NCBI GenBank assembly: GCA_900696575.1
Contig: CAADHD010000027.1
Span: 1 to 64,000, forward strand
Reading direction: 5' to 3'
DNA: 64,000 nt
Source of the DNA: an uncultured Bacteroidota bacterium
GTDB taxonomy: Bacteria; Bacteroidota; Bacteroidia; AKYH767-A; OLB10
Shown here piece after piece: positions 7,445 through 15,916 of this stretch. Made by a program: the position numbers and the translations under genes. The notes beneath the pieces are model-generated. The model was not told the origin of the DNA, searched no databases, and was given only the letters and a program-made list of their open reading frames with translations. Numbering within the stretch: the first letter of the stretch is position 1; each line of letters begins with the position of its first letter.

Positions 7445-10072
7445 ATGAAACGAATACTGTTTTTAATTTCACTTGCTTTTCTATGGTCATGCAAACCTGC
7501 ACAAAAAACAACGGTTGAACTTCCGCCCGTTGAAGTAAAGAAGGAAGAGAAAAAACTTCCGGAACAGAAAGTTTACCGCGCTGCCAATACACGATTGAGC
7601 GATATTCAGCACATGGAACTACGTGTAAGTTTCGACTGGAATAAAAAATACCTCTTTGGCGAAGCCACACTTACCGTGAAGCCCTATTGGTATCCGCAGA
7701 ACATGCTTTACCTTGATGCACGGGGGATGGAAATAAAAGAAGTAAGCCTGATAACAACCAAAGAAAAAAAGCCATTGGTTTATGAATACAAAAACGACAG
7801 CCTTTTTATTTCGCTTGATAAAACTTACACGCGCGATGAATCTTACAAGGTATTTATTGATTACACCGCTAAGCCCGATGAGCTGAAAAAAACAGGAGGC
7901 AGTGCAGCCATATCCTCTGACAAAGGTTTGTACTTTATCAATGCCGATGGCAGCGATCCTAAAAAACCAATGCAAATATGGACGCAGGGCGAAACGCAAA
8001 GCAACTCCGTTTGGTTTCCGACTATTGACTCGCCTAACGAGCAGATTACACAGGAACTCTACATTACGGTTGACACCTCCTTTGTTACCCTTTCCAACGG
8101 GTTGCTGATCAGTTCCATCGTCAATAAAAATCAAGGCACACGAACAGATTACTGGAAACAGACCATTCCGCATGCTCCTTATCTTGTGATGATGGCTATT
8201 GGTAAATACTCCATTGTAAAAGATAAATGGCGCAAAATTTCCGTTGATTATTATGTAGAACCCGAGTATGCTCCTCATGCCCATGCCATTTTCGGAAATA
8301 CACCGGAGATGCTTGAGTTTTATTCTAAAATTCTGGGGGTTGATTATCCGTGGGAAAAATATGCTCAGGTAGTTGTGCGCGATTTTGTTTCGGGTGCAAT
8401 GGAAAATACTACGGCCACCATTCATGGTGAGTTTCTCCAGACCGACAGCCGGTATTTACTGGATAACAGTTTTGAAGATGTTATTGCCCATGAATTGTTT
8501 CATCACTGGTTTGGCGATCTGGTAACATGTGAATCGTGGGCCAATATTTCCATGAATGAATCCTTTGCTACCTATGGAGAGTATGTTTGGAATGAATACA
8601 AGTACGGCCGCGATTATGCAGATGCCGGCCTGAATAATGATCTGGATTCTTATACCGGGCAAACACGCGCACGCCACAAGCATCTTATCCGCTTTGACTA
8701 TGAAAACCGTGAAGATGTTTTTGATGTGGTTTCGTATCAGAAGGGAGCGCGGGTGCTGCACATGCTCAGAAATACAATGGGCGATGAAGCCTTCTTTAAA
8801 TCATTGCAGCTTTATCTTAACCGCCATCGCCATCAGCCTGTGGAAGCGCATCAGTTAAGACTGGCGATGGAAGAGGTAACCGGCCGCGACCTCAACTGGT
8901 TTTTCAATCAATGGTTTTTTAACAATGGACATCCCGAAATGGAAATTAATTATGAGTGGGATGAAACAAACAAAATGCAAAAAGTAATTATTGAGCAAAA
9001 ACAGGATTTTGAAAAAAACCCGCTTTACCGTTTACCCATGGCCATTGATGTTTATACTGCCGGTGGAAAGCAGCGGCATCAGATTGAAGTAAGCAAAGTG
9101 AAAGATGTTTTTGAATTTCCTGTTGACTCCAGGCCAATTTTGGTAATTGTGGATGCAGATAAATACCTGCTCTGCACTAAAAAAGACAACCTTCCGAAAG
9201 AACAATGGATTGAACTATACAACCGCGGTACCTTGTATATGGACAGATACGAAGCACTTCAGAAAATTTCGAAGAATGTAAAATCCGGAACACAGGAAGC
9301 AGAAACATTGATTAAAGCCATGGATGATAAGTATCCGGGCCTTCGGCAAATGGCTATCAGGGCAATTGCTCCATTGGCTAAGGATGAAAAAACAAAACTG
9401 CAGGTTAAAGATGTTCTGTTGCGCATTGCATCGCGCGATGAAAAGGCCCCGGTAAGAGCGGCTGCCTTAACAGCACTTTACAAAAACTATAAAGACGATG
9501 AAACGGTAGCCGATGTGCTTGATAAGGCAGTGCGCGATTCCTCTTACCGTGTCATCGAAACGGCATTGACCGGAATTTGCGAAATGAACAAGAAGAAAGG
9601 AGTTTCGCTTACAGCTTCCCTGGAAGATTCACCGAATAAGTACCTGCGCAAAATTGCATTTAGCATTTATACAGCATATGGCAGTGAGGAACAGAATCAG
9701 TTTCTGATGACAGCGTTGGAGGATATTGCTGGCGGAGATAAGTATCAGGCTGTACTCAACTATGGCAAATTTCTTACCCGCAGCAAACCTGCCACTGTTG
9801 AAACCGGGTTATCTTCTATTCTGGATATTGCCCGAAACGGAAAACCCTGGTGGATTAAGCTTTCAGGACATCAGGCATTAAGCGAACTGAGCAAAACCTG
9901 CGAAAAGAAAGCAGAAGAAGCCGGCAATGATGTTGCCCTTGCCGACAGATTTAAATCTTTGAAAGCGCATATAGACAATAAGATTAAAGAAATTAAAGAA
10001 GCCGAAACCGACAGCAACCTGCGCAGAATGTGGGGAATGGAAGCCGGAGGAGAGGAAGAGGACGAAGAATAA
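7445..10072 (+). CDS. M1 family zinc aminopeptidase, lipoprotein, with C-terminal HEAT-like region
   Basis: An 875-residue M1 metallopeptidase that should remove N-terminal residues from peptides in the periplasm or at the outer membrane. The N-terminus is a lipoprotein signal with lipobox LWSC (C16). The exopeptidase motif GAMEN starts at residue 317, the zinc motif is H349-E350-x-x-H353, and the third ligand is E372 in MNESFATYGEY, giving the exact HEXXH-X18-E spacing. Residues from about 610 to 830 form alpha-helical HEAT-like repeats, and the tail is very acidic. It follows nuoN in the same direction after 65 bases but has no functional link to complex I. Confidence 0.9.
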   Translation: MKRILFLISLAFLWSCKPAQKTTVELPPVEVKKEEKKLPEQKVYRAANTRLSDIQHMELRVSFDWNKKYLFGEATLTVKPYWYPQNMLYLDARGMEIKEVSLITTKEKKPLVYEYKNDSLFISLDKTYTRDESYKVFIDYTAKPDELKKTGGSAAISSDKGLYFINADGSDPKKPMQIWTQGETQSNSVWFPTIDSPNEQITQELYITVDTSFVTLSNGLLISSIVNKNQGTRTDYWKQTIPHAPYLVMMAIGKYSIVKDKWRKISVDYYVEPEYAPHAHAIFGNTPEMLEFYSKILGVDYPWEKYAQVVVRDFVSGAMENTTATIHGEFLQTDSRYLLDNSFEDVIAHELFHHWFGDLVTCESWANISMNESFATYGEYVWNEYKYGRDYADAGLNNDLDSYTGQTRARHKHLIRFDYENREDVFDVVSYQKGARVLHMLRNTMGDEAFFKSLQLYLNRHRHQPVEAHQLRLAMEEVTGRDLNWFFNQWFFNNGHPEMEINYEWDETNKMQKVIIEQKQDFEKNPLYRLPMAIDVYTAGGKQRHQIEVSKVKDVFEFPVDSRPILVIVDADKYLLCTKKDNLPKEQWIELYNRGTLYMDRYEALQKISKNVKSGTQEAETLIKAMDDKYPGLRQMAIRAIAPLAKDEKTKLQVKDVLLRIASRDEKAPVRAAALTALYKNYKDDETVADVLDKAVRDSSYRVIETALTGICEMNKKKGVSLTASLEDSPNKYLRKIAFSIYTAYGSEEQNQFLMTALEDIAGGDKYQAVLNYGKFLTRSKPATVETGLSSILDIARNGKPWWIKLSGHQALSELSKTCEKKAEEAGNDVALADRFKSLKAHIDNKIKEIKEAETDSNLRRMWGMEAGGEEEDEE

Positions 10073-10091
10073 ACCCTTACGTTGTATCTTT

Positions 10092-11369
10092 CTATTTCCC
10101 GGAAAACGGAAATTTTGATTTGTCGAACAGCATGACCAGAATAAAAATCAAAAACGGCAATGCCGGCACTTTAAACCTGACCAATGATCCGGCTGTGGTG
10201 GCAGTAAATCCAATGAGGATATAAAGCATTACAACAAAAAATACCGAGAGTACAAACAGCGGAAGATACCGTGATTTCACTTTTTTCGAAAAAGTGATAG
10301 ATAGCAGCAGACAGCACAGCAGCAATAAATTTTCAATTGCTGAGAACAAGGCAAACGGGTTATGTGCATCGGTTATCAATGGATGAATGATGGCACTCCA
10401 TAGCGCTGCCGGTACGTTCAACAGGATACTCATGGCCGATAAATCAATGATGGGAGGATGGATAATGCTACGCGATTGCATGTAATCGGCAAATACAATG
10501 GAATTGTGCTGTTTGTAGTAAAGAACTTCTACCGGATTGAAAGAAGAAATGATGTAGGGTATGTTAAACAGCAGCAGAAAATAAAAAGCATGCGCAACTC
10601 CGTGTTTCAGCCAGATATGTTTCGGTGATGTTTTTTCCGTCCATATCCATGCCGCAAGGCCGGGAATCAGCAGCGCCAGCACATACATCTTCACCATCAT
10701 CAACAGCAGTAAGGAGGAGAAAAGAAATACATAAGCACTGCAGAAACGGGTATTAAAACGGAGCAGCAGATGCAATCCATAGAACAGGAATCCCATACCA
10801 AGAACAAGAATACCTTCTTTCAGAATGCCCGATGTCCAGAACATAAGCGAAGGAAGCATAAACAGCCCGGCAAACAACAGTTTATGGTTGCGCCAGGCAG
10901 GCCTGCGCATGATGCGGTAAAATGCCATGATGCCGGTAAGCGAAAAAAACGAAAAGAACAACACATGCACATTATAAATACCGAAAGAAACAAAACGAAT
11001 AAGTGCATTGATGCGGATGATGGTCTGTGCATCGAAATCAAACAGTTCGTAGGATTTCCATAATCCCAGCGAATCGTAAAACGGAGTAAGTTCAGGAGCA
11101 TCGCAGCCGGCCATCACCATCCAGAATTGCTTAGGATTGCTTAATACAAGTTCATGAATGCGGCAGGCATTTTCAAAATACGAATAAGTATCTCCTCCAT
11201 TAAAATACTTGATGAAAAGAAATGCCAGCGTAATCCCGGCCATAAATTTCAGCAGATACACTGCAACAAAATACCAGCGCGGAATTTCAGGAACATCAAA
11301 AAATTTCCACCTGTAAATAATTAATATAAAACCGGCAGCAAACAACAGCGTTATCAGATGCTCAGCCAT
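10092..11369 (-). CDS. Polytopic membrane protein, tandem paralog A
   Basis: A 425-residue inner-membrane protein with roughly ten hydrophobic segments. I do not recognise a named family. It is clearly related to the next gene upstream: both share the N-terminal order KFF-x6-IP-x-W, LK-x-MAGITLA-type helices, I-R-IN-x-L-x-RF-x-S, and a signature LPSL-x-FW-x-SG-x2-K-x-GI. That layout resembles Wzy/EpsG-like or GT-C-like envelope polysaccharide proteins, but this is only a resemblance. It is the last gene of a minus-strand run that includes an ABC exporter, starting 13 bases after its paralog ends. Confidence 0.7.
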   Translation of the reverse strand: MAEHLITLLFAAGFILIIYRWKFFDVPEIPRWYFVAVYLLKFMAGITLAFLFIKYFNGGDTYSYFENACRIHELVLSNPKQFWMVMAGCDAPELTPFYDSLGLWKSYELFDFDAQTIIRINALIRFVSFGIYNVHVLFFSFFSLTGIMAFYRIMRRPAWRNHKLLFAGLFMLPSLMFWTSGILKEGILVLGMGFLFYGLHLLLRFNTRFCSAYVFLFSSLLLLMMVKMYVLALLIPGLAAWIWTEKTSPKHIWLKHGVAHAFYFLLLFNIPYIISSFNPVEVLYYKQHNSIVFADYMQSRSIIHPPIIDLSAMSILLNVPAALWSAIIHPLITDAHNPFALFSAIENLLLLCCLLLSITFSKKVKSRYLPLFVLSVFFVVMLYILIGFTATTAGSLVRFKVPALPFLIFILVMLFDKSKFPFSGK

Positions 11370-11382
11370 GCTGCGAATTAAG

Positions 11383-12708
11383 CTATTCTTTTGTCTTGCT
11401 TTCCATCAGCCGGAATAATGCAAAAAACAAAAACGGCAATCCCTGTATTTTATACCTCACCAATGCTCCGGATACAGGAGTTATCATGCCAATGACTGAA
11501 AATAATATCAGCACAAACAGTAATGAGAAAAAGAAAAAAACCGGTTGATGACCTTTTCTTTTGAAGAACCGGAAAAGCATGTACACAACGGCAATCAGAA
11601 CCATGATGTTTTCTGCAGCGGACAACATCATCAAAGGCGAATTAACTTCATACGGTAACGGGCGAATCATTGAATTCATGAATCCGGCCGGAATATTAAT
11701 AATGAAATTAAACAGCGTTCCATCCAATACCGGAATTTCAAAATAACTTCCTGCCTTCGATTCAACAGCCATGCGGATGTTCTCGGCTTGTTTTTCAGCC
11801 ATGAAAGCAAATAAATCGGCCGATGCAAAGAGCCATTTCAAGGCTGCAGCCGAAAGGAAAAATAACACCAGCGGAATCAGTAACGACATCCACCATTTCA
11901 GTTTCAGGTGAAATGAAAACAACATAAATAATAAGCATGGTATCAGCACTAAGAAAATATGCAATTTGCTGAAAAACGTAAGCGTTGAGAAAAATACCAG
12001 CCCTGCTGCAAACTTTCCTTTGGTTATTTGATGCCGTTGAAATAGGGAAAGCATCAGCATGATTCCGCCAGTGCCGGCAAGGATAATTCCGTCTTTCATT
12101 ACTCCGCTGCTCCAGAAGGTGAGCGATGGAAACAGGAAGACTGCATACACAAAATGTTTTTGGTAACGGCTTAAAAACGGGAGCAGCGCTTTGCAGTAAG
12201 CGGTTAAGCCGCAGAAAGTGATAAAACAGAAAATGATGCTATGCACATGATAGTATCCGAGTGAAATAAAACGCAGCAAAGTATTGATGCGTACCATCGT
12301 CCGGCCATCATTATAGATGGTGTATTGATTCCACCAGGTATTCAGGGTGTTCGAAAAGTCGAGATACTCTTGGCTGTAATGAACAGTACCGAGTAAAAAC
12401 TGAAAGAACAGATTTCTGTCTTTAGAGAAGAGGTTAAAAAGTTTTTCACTGTCATCAAAATATTTGAACGTGTCAGCCGCTACACGGTCGGTGTACCAAT
12501 GTGTGTATATCCATGCAAGGGTAATACCGGCAAGAATTTTCAGGACAAAAAATCCGGACATCTGCCACTGTGGAATACCAGTAAGGTTGAAGAATTTCAA
12601 TTTAGAAATCAGCCACAGAAAAAAAACGGTATAAATAACAGCAAGAGTGATATGCATGCAAACGGAATGCATAGCAAAGAACAACATAAATGCGCTATTC
12701 TTCATCAT
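11383..12708 (-). CDS. Polytopic membrane protein, tandem paralog B
   Basis: A membrane protein of about 441 residues, paralogous to the adjacent 425-residue protein. Shared landmarks include GIPQW near the N-terminus, LKILAGITLAWIY, RTMVRINTLLRFISLGYYHVH and FPSLTFWSSGVMKDGIILAG. The frame extends to a TTG at 12738, but ATG codons at 12708 and 12705 are better starts. The ATG at 12657 is another option because the protein then aligns with the paralog's first residue. Function unknown; possible roles are glycan polymerisation or transfer. It lies 55 bases downstream of the ABC ATPase gene. Confidence 0.65.
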   Translation of the reverse strand: MMKNSAFMLFFAMHSVCMHITLAVIYTVFFLWLISKLKFFNLTGIPQWQMSGFFVLKILAGITLAWIYTHWYTDRVAADTFKYFDDSEKLFNLFSKDRNLFFQFLLGTVHYSQEYLDFSNTLNTWWNQYTIYNDGRTMVRINTLLRFISLGYYHVHSIIFCFITFCGLTAYCKALLPFLSRYQKHFVYAVFLFPSLTFWSSGVMKDGIILAGTGGIMLMLSLFQRHQITKGKFAAGLVFFSTLTFFSKLHIFLVLIPCLLFMLFSFHLKLKWWMSLLIPLVLFFLSAAALKWLFASADLFAFMAEKQAENIRMAVESKAGSYFEIPVLDGTLFNFIINIPAGFMNSMIRPLPYEVNSPLMMLSAAENIMVLIAVVYMLFRFFKRKGHQPVFFFFSLLFVLILFSVIGMITPVSGALVRYKIQGLPFLFFALFRLMESKTKE

Positions 12709-12763
12709 ACAAAAGCATGAATGTTGCGGCAAGTTCAAATTGGAAGGAGAAGAACGGAAGGAA

Positions 12764-13450
12764 TTAAAGATGGAGAGGAGAAATAATTTTTCCGTCTTCC
12801 ATTTCTATGATGCGGTGTGTGCGTGAGGCGAACTCATTATCGTGAGTAACAATCAGAAGCGTTTGATGGAATTCATTGGCTAACCGGCTGAAAATTTCAA
12901 GAACGGTTTCGCTGTTTCTTTTATCAAGGTTTCCCGTTGGCTCATCAGCCATAATGATAAGCGGATTGTTAATCAGCGCACGCGCAATGGCTACCCGTTG
13001 TTTCTCGCCTCCCGAAAGCTGATTAGGTTTTTTCAGCACATGTTTTTCCATGCCAAGAATCTTTAGTTTTTCAAAGGCCATTTGTTCGATTTCGTCAAGC
13101 GGCCGTTCCGCTAACTTCATACCTGGAAGCATTACATTTTTCAAAACCGTAAACTCGTTCAGCAGGTAGTGAAACTGAAAGACGAAGCCGATTTTTTTAT
13201 TCCTCACCCGGGCTAATTCCCTTTCCGTTTTGTTCTTCATAAGTTCCCCGTCAATCAGCAATGCTCCTTCGTATTCCGTGTCCATGGTGGAAAGGATATA
13301 AAGCAGGGTGGACTTGCCGCAGCCTGATTTTCCGATAATGGAAACAAACTCTCCCTTCTTGATTTCAAAACTGATTTTTTTAATAACCTGAAAGGAAACA
13401 GGATCGTGGAAGTACTTAATGATGTCGCGGGCCTCGAGAGCATTTTCCAT
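12764..13450 (-). CDS. ABC transporter ATP-binding protein (LolD/MacB type)
   Basis: A 228-residue nucleotide-binding subunit. Walker A is GKSGCGKST (residues 40-48), the signature is LSGGEKQ (145-151), Walker B is LIIMADE (164-170), and the switch histidine is H203. The insertion ARVRNKKIGFVFQFHYLLNEFTV is typical of the LolD/MacB/FtsE group, which powers mechanical work on lipoproteins or periplasmic substrates instead of solute passage. The start is a single base from the permease stop. Its partners are the permease at 13452-14711 and the adaptor at 14711-15793. Confidence 0.92.
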   Translation of the reverse strand: MENALEARDIIKYFHDPVSFQVIKKISFEIKKGEFVSIIGKSGCGKSTLLYILSTMDTEYEGALLIDGELMKNKTERELARVRNKKIGFVFQFHYLLNEFTVLKNVMLPGMKLAERPLDEIEQMAFEKLKILGMEKHVLKKPNQLSGGEKQRVAIARALINNPLIIMADEPTGNLDKRNSETVLEIFSRLANEFHQTLLIVTHDNEFASRTHRIIEMEDGKIISPLHL

Positions 13451-13451
13451 G

Positions 13452-14711
13452 TTATTTGCCTCTGATAATAATTACAGGGTCAATACGGCTGGCTTTTTTT
13501 GCAGGAAAGAATCCTGACAGGTACGTAGTGATCAGAGAAAACACAATGCCGATGAGGTAAAACTTTGGATTATAGTTTACCGGGTATGTGGTGATAGTTG
13601 GCAGCGCCTGCGTGCGGAAGGGTATCAGATCAATTATGGAAGACAACCCGTATCCGAAAGCCAGCCCTGCCGAACCTCCGAAAAGTCCGATGGATAAAGC
13701 AATACCGATAAATATCATTTTAACATCACGCCCACTGAATCCGGTCGCTTTCATTATAGCAATAGAATCCATCTTTTCATAAATCATCATATTAAGAATG
13801 TTGTAAATGCCGAATCCGGCAACAATGAGCAGCGTGATGCCAACGGTGTAAGAAATTAAGGTACGGATAAAAGTTCCGGTTTCAAACTGTGCATTGGCCG
13901 TTTGAATATCCAGCGCTTCTGTACCATAAATCAGGCTGTACTCTTTGGCAACAGCAGGTGCCAGGTTGATGTCATAAAGCTTCACCTGAATATCCGTGAT
14001 ATAATCGGAGGCTTCCCCCATCATCTTTTGAGCAGTGGCAATGGAAGTGTAGCTGTTTACTTTGTCAAAATCGGCAAGTCCTGACTGAAAAAAGCCAACT
14101 ACCTTTAATTGCATTTTATTCCCTTTCACAGTGGTAACTGTAATAACATCTCCCGGCTCTACCATCATTTTTTCTGCAGCGCCTTTTCCGAGTATTATGC
14201 TATTGGGAGTGTTTTTAAGGTCAGCAGTATTTCCTGTTGTTACATAATCGTGAAAGAAAAACAAACGGCTTTCTTCTTCCGGATCAATGCCGTTTATTAC
14301 TCCGGTAAGGTCAACGGTTCCAACAGTGTAAAATACCTGTTCCGAAAGTTTTGGCGCAATACCCATTACACGTTTGTCCTGTTTTAAAGAATGCATTATG
14401 GCTAAGCTGTTTCTGATGTTTGCCAGGTCCTTTTTTGGTTTGATGGAATGAATGAAATGATGCATTCCTTTAAAGGATTCATATTGATTTACAGGCTGTT
14501 CTGCCGATGGCCTTATTTCATTGTAAAGCCTGATATGCGGAGTGCGGTTAACAATTAAGCTGTCAAGCATATTATTCAATCCTGTCATAAAACTCAGCAA
14601 GGTTATAAACATAGTAATGCTGAAGGTTACTCCTATGGCAGCCACCAGCGTTTGTTTAAAGCGGGCCAGCAGCAACGAACGGGCAATTTCTGCAATAAGC
14701 CTGATGTTCAT
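13452..14711 (-). CDS. ABC transporter permease, FtsX/MacB fold
   Basis: A 419-residue permease with the type VII ABC layout: one N-terminal helix (about 20-45), a large periplasmic domain (about 46-275), and three C-terminal helices (TVGITLLIVAGFGIYNIL, MIFIGIALSIGLFGGSAGLAFG, FYLIGIVFSLITTYLSGFFPA). The C-terminal FPAKKASRIDPVIIIRGK matches the conserved end of FtsX-domain permeases. It overlaps the adaptor stop by one base (TAATG), so the two are probably translationally coupled. LolC/E-like or MacB/DevC-like function cannot be separated here; the adaptor partner favours export. Confidence 0.88.
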   Translation of the reverse strand: MNIRLIAEIARSLLLARFKQTLVAAIGVTFSITMFITLLSFMTGLNNMLDSLIVNRTPHIRLYNEIRPSAEQPVNQYESFKGMHHFIHSIKPKKDLANIRNSLAIMHSLKQDKRVMGIAPKLSEQVFYTVGTVDLTGVINGIDPEEESRLFFFHDYVTTGNTADLKNTPNSIILGKGAAEKMMVEPGDVITVTTVKGNKMQLKVVGFFQSGLADFDKVNSYTSIATAQKMMGEASDYITDIQVKLYDINLAPAVAKEYSLIYGTEALDIQTANAQFETGTFIRTLISYTVGITLLIVAGFGIYNILNMMIYEKMDSIAIMKATGFSGRDVKMIFIGIALSIGLFGGSAGLAFGYGLSSIIDLIPFRTQALPTITTYPVNYNPKFYLIGIVFSLITTYLSGFFPAKKASRIDPVIIIRGK

Positions 14712-15793
14712 TATTCCGGTTTTAAAATTTCATCATCAGCCGAAATTCCCGAAAGGATTTCAATGAATTGATAATCTTTCATTCCGGTTTTTACGGTTGT
14801 AACACCTTCGTTTTTCCGGTTTACCAGTGAATCATTTTTCACATAACTTCTGGGTAATAACAAGGCATCCCTTTTTTCATGGATAATGATGCTTGCTTCA
14901 AGTGAAGTATTGGGATACAGTTTATCCGGAATTTTTAAAAAGGCTGCTTCAACGTTAAATGATTTTGTGCGCTCATCCATCATTGGCAAAACCCGCATAA
15001 CGGAAGCTTCAAACACTTCGCCTTTATATGCATCCATGGTGATTAATACTTTCTGACCGGGTTCAATTCTTGTAATATCCTTTTCATCCACTTGCAGTTC
15101 AATAATAAATTCATTCGCTGAACCAATTACAGCCACAGGAGTCTGCGGGCTTACCATTTCGCCTTTCGATTTAAAAAGAAAATAAACCTTGCCCTGTATT
15201 TCACTCTTTAAAAGATAATCTCCACCAAGTGAAGCAGCAATGCCAATGTTATTCTTGGCTTGCTTTTCTGCAATAGAAAGCTGTCGGCTCAGGTCATCGC
15301 GTCTTACTTTGGCTGAGTACCATGCAGTTTTCGAATTTTCATAACTGAGTTGCCGTTGTTCCAGTTCTAGTTTACTCCCTATCTGCTGTTGCCACAATGC
15401 TGCCTGACGGAAGCAGAGCAGTGAATCGTTTTTCATCTTGTTAAAAGCCAGTTCCTCCTGAAGTTTAGCTTCATTTAATTTTCCCTGATTTGAGTTGAAA
15501 TCGGAAAGTACTGCAGCCAGTTCGGCATTGGCTTTTGATAAACGTTGCGATTCGCTGGTAACTAACAGAATGGGCGAACCCGGTTTAACAGAATCGCCTT
15601 CGTTCACAAACACTTCTTTTATAATTCCGCTGGCTGTGGAATATGCCTGGTATTGATCCTTGCTTTTAATGATGCCTGATGCATAAACCGACTCGGTAAT
15701 TCCGGATGTTATCGGCTTAATGGCATCTTTATTTTGATGGCAGGCTGAAAAAAGAAAAGCAATTATTAAAAAGGGAAAGGTGATTTTGTTCAT
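14711..15793 (-). CDS. Membrane-fusion (HlyD/MacA-like) adaptor lipoprotein
   Basis: A 360-residue periplasmic adaptor. The N-terminus is a lipoprotein signal with lipobox FSAC (C18). A lipoyl half-motif is GIIKEVFVNEGDSVKPGSPI, followed by a helical hairpin rich in Q, E, K and A (about 85-180), the second lipoyl half, and a beta-barrel region with VDEKDITRIEPGQKVLI. It should link the permease to an outer-membrane channel, but no TolC-like gene is in the window. It is the first gene of the five-gene minus-strand run. A TAAATTTG box lies just upstream. Confidence 0.88.
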   Translation of the reverse strand: MNKITFPFLIIAFLFSACHQNKDAIKPITSGITESVYASGIIKSKDQYQAYSTASGIIKEVFVNEGDSVKPGSPILLVTSESQRLSKANAELAAVLSDFNSNQGKLNEAKLQEELAFNKMKNDSLLCFRQAALWQQQIGSKLELEQRQLSYENSKTAWYSAKVRRDDLSRQLSIAEKQAKNNIGIAASLGGDYLLKSEIQGKVYFLFKSKGEMVSPQTPVAVIGSANEFIIELQVDEKDITRIEPGQKVLITMDAYKGEVFEASVMRVLPMMDERTKSFNVEAAFLKIPDKLYPNTSLEASIIIHEKRDALLLPRSYVKNDSLVNRKNEGVTTVKTGMKDYQFIEILSGISADDEILKPE

Positions 15794-15800
15794 GGAGTGG

Positions 15801-15808
15801 CAAATTTA
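15801..15808 (-). promoter_or_regulatory. Candidate -7 box for the adaptor/ABC operon
   Basis: Read on the minus strand this is TAAATTTG, a fit to the Bacteroidota -7 consensus TAnnTTTG. It ends 7 bases before the adaptor ATG, which would leave a very short leader. The nearest upstream TTG is too far away (about 27 bases) to be a good -33 box, so support is moderate. Confidence 0.35.
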
Positions 15809-15885
15809 AATCTAAACCTGTGTTCTGATTTGCTGCAAAGTATCATAGACAAATCTGATTAATCCGTTTAGAGGAGCCAAGTCCT

Positions 15886-15893
15886 TACATTTG
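15886..15893 (+). promoter_or_regulatory. Candidate -7 box for ileS
   Basis: TACATTTG matches TAnnTTTG and lies 23 bases before the ileS ATG. A clear -33 TTG at the usual 17-23 base spacing is absent; GTTTA near 15866 is the closest sequence. It lies back to back with the candidate box of the divergent ABC operon. Confidence 0.45.
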
Positions 15894-15916
15894 CCCCCTT
15901 TATTTTTTTCAACCCC

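Noticed and set aside
13255-13443. Small open frames opposite or within ABC and ileS genes
   Set aside because: They lie entirely inside strong coding frames with clear family motifs; typical shadows.
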